Source of the DNA: JAEXNA01 sp050486105
Lineage (GTDB): Bacteria > Vulcanimicrobiota > Xenobia > Xenobiales > JADMJV01
DNA: 6,341 bases
NCBI GenBank assembly: GCA_050486105.1
Contig: JBJHCR010000353.1
Coordinates: forward strand, 1 to 6,341
Reading direction: 5' to 3'
Below are positions 6,091 through 6,341 of this stretch, one piece after another; within the stretch, counting starts at the first letter, position 1; each line of letters begins with the position of its first letter. The position numbers were made by a program, and so were the translations under genes. Under the pieces are notes generated by a model. It ran no database searches and was not told the DNA's origin. It saw nothing but the letters and a program-made list of their open reading frames with translations.

Positions 6091-6341
6091 TCACGGGGGG
6101 CACCGAGCCTCAGCTACCCGAAAAGGCTCAAGGCTGGCCGGGGATTGAGACAACCGAATCAGGTGCCCAGGCTTGATTCCAACAGGACATACTACTCGCG
6201 GGTTGGCAAGGGCCGGGAAAGTCTTAGTAAGGAGATGCGAAGAGAGTTTGGTAATATTGTACCTTACTCCATTAAGGCCCTAAGATGTACTCTTAGCAAA
6301 GAGGTTAAGTCCTCTAGACCCTTGGCGGATGACCCCCCCCC
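6091..6341. other. Unassigned region after alaS, to window edge
   Basis: There is no recognisable gene. Pairing elements seen are GAGCCT (6105-6110) with AGGCTC (6124-6129) across a 13-nt loop, and AGAGG-TTAAGT-CCTCT (6300-6315). Neither is followed by a T-run, so no clear alaS terminator is visible. The alaS frame stays open after the TAA right to the edge, and a different frame on the minus strand is open from the edge to 6264. TAATAT at 6252-6257 resembles a -10 box but has no -35 partner. The window ends in nine C. Confidence 0.5.
6264..6341 (-). CDS. Possible C-terminal fragment of a convergent gene (weak)
   Basis: Reading leftward from the right edge, one minus-strand frame is open for 25 codons to a TAA (complement of 6264-6266). 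Its end, GLEDLTSLLRVHLRALME, alternates hydrophobic and charged residues like a terminal amphipathic helix, which is the only reason to favour it. The first few codons are glycines read from the terminal C-run. A 25-codon open stretch is expected often by chance, and a competing plus-strand frame is open across the same bases. The family is unknown. Confidence 0.2.
   Translation of the reverse strand, partial: GGGSSAKGLEDLTSLLRVHLRALME

Overview
The window is about 6.3 kb of ordinary bacterial chromosome, tightly packed, with a GC content that looks to be in the mid-50s. It carries four well-supported genes: a bifunctional-nuclease-family (DUF151) protein (+), a small cysteine-free thioredoxin-like protein (-), a 664-residue protein with a long disordered region and a C-terminal HD-GYP domain (+), and a complete alanyl-tRNA synthetase gene, alaS (+). 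No phage, transposase, CRISPR, tRNA or rRNA signal was seen. The gene set suggests a free-living, little-studied bacterium outside the best-known enterobacteria. The lineage cannot be fixed from this sequence alone.

Layout: positions 1-314 are non-coding or hold only the tail of an upstream gene. They contain a perfect 33-bp palindrome (37-69), an 11-bp-period tandem repeat (156-177) and a weak promoter candidate. The DUF151 gene (315-806) has a strong Shine-Dalgarno (SD) sequence. It converges with the thioredoxin-like gene (816-1319, minus strand), with only 9 bp between their stops. That gene is divergent from the HD-GYP gene (1345-3339), and about 25 bp separate the two starts, so the promoters must lie inside neighbouring coding sequence. 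alaS (3400-6090) follows the HD-GYP gene after 60 bp with no convincing terminator, so the two are probably co-transcribed. The last 251 bp (6091-6341) are unassigned. Two weak reading frames run off the right edge, which ends in a run of nine C.

Functionally, alaS is housekeeping translation. The HD-GYP protein is predicted to be a cytoplasmic cyclic-di-GMP phosphodiesterase, or a relative of one, with no recognisable sensor domain. The other two genes show no clear pathway link to either. I do not see a new multi-gene system. The most unusual item is the HD-GYP protein: its catalytic core is interrupted by about 39 extra residues that begin with a degenerate copy of its own HDIGK motif, and it is fused to a long Q/S/P/G-rich tail. 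The palindrome upstream of the first gene is the most striking DNA-level signal.
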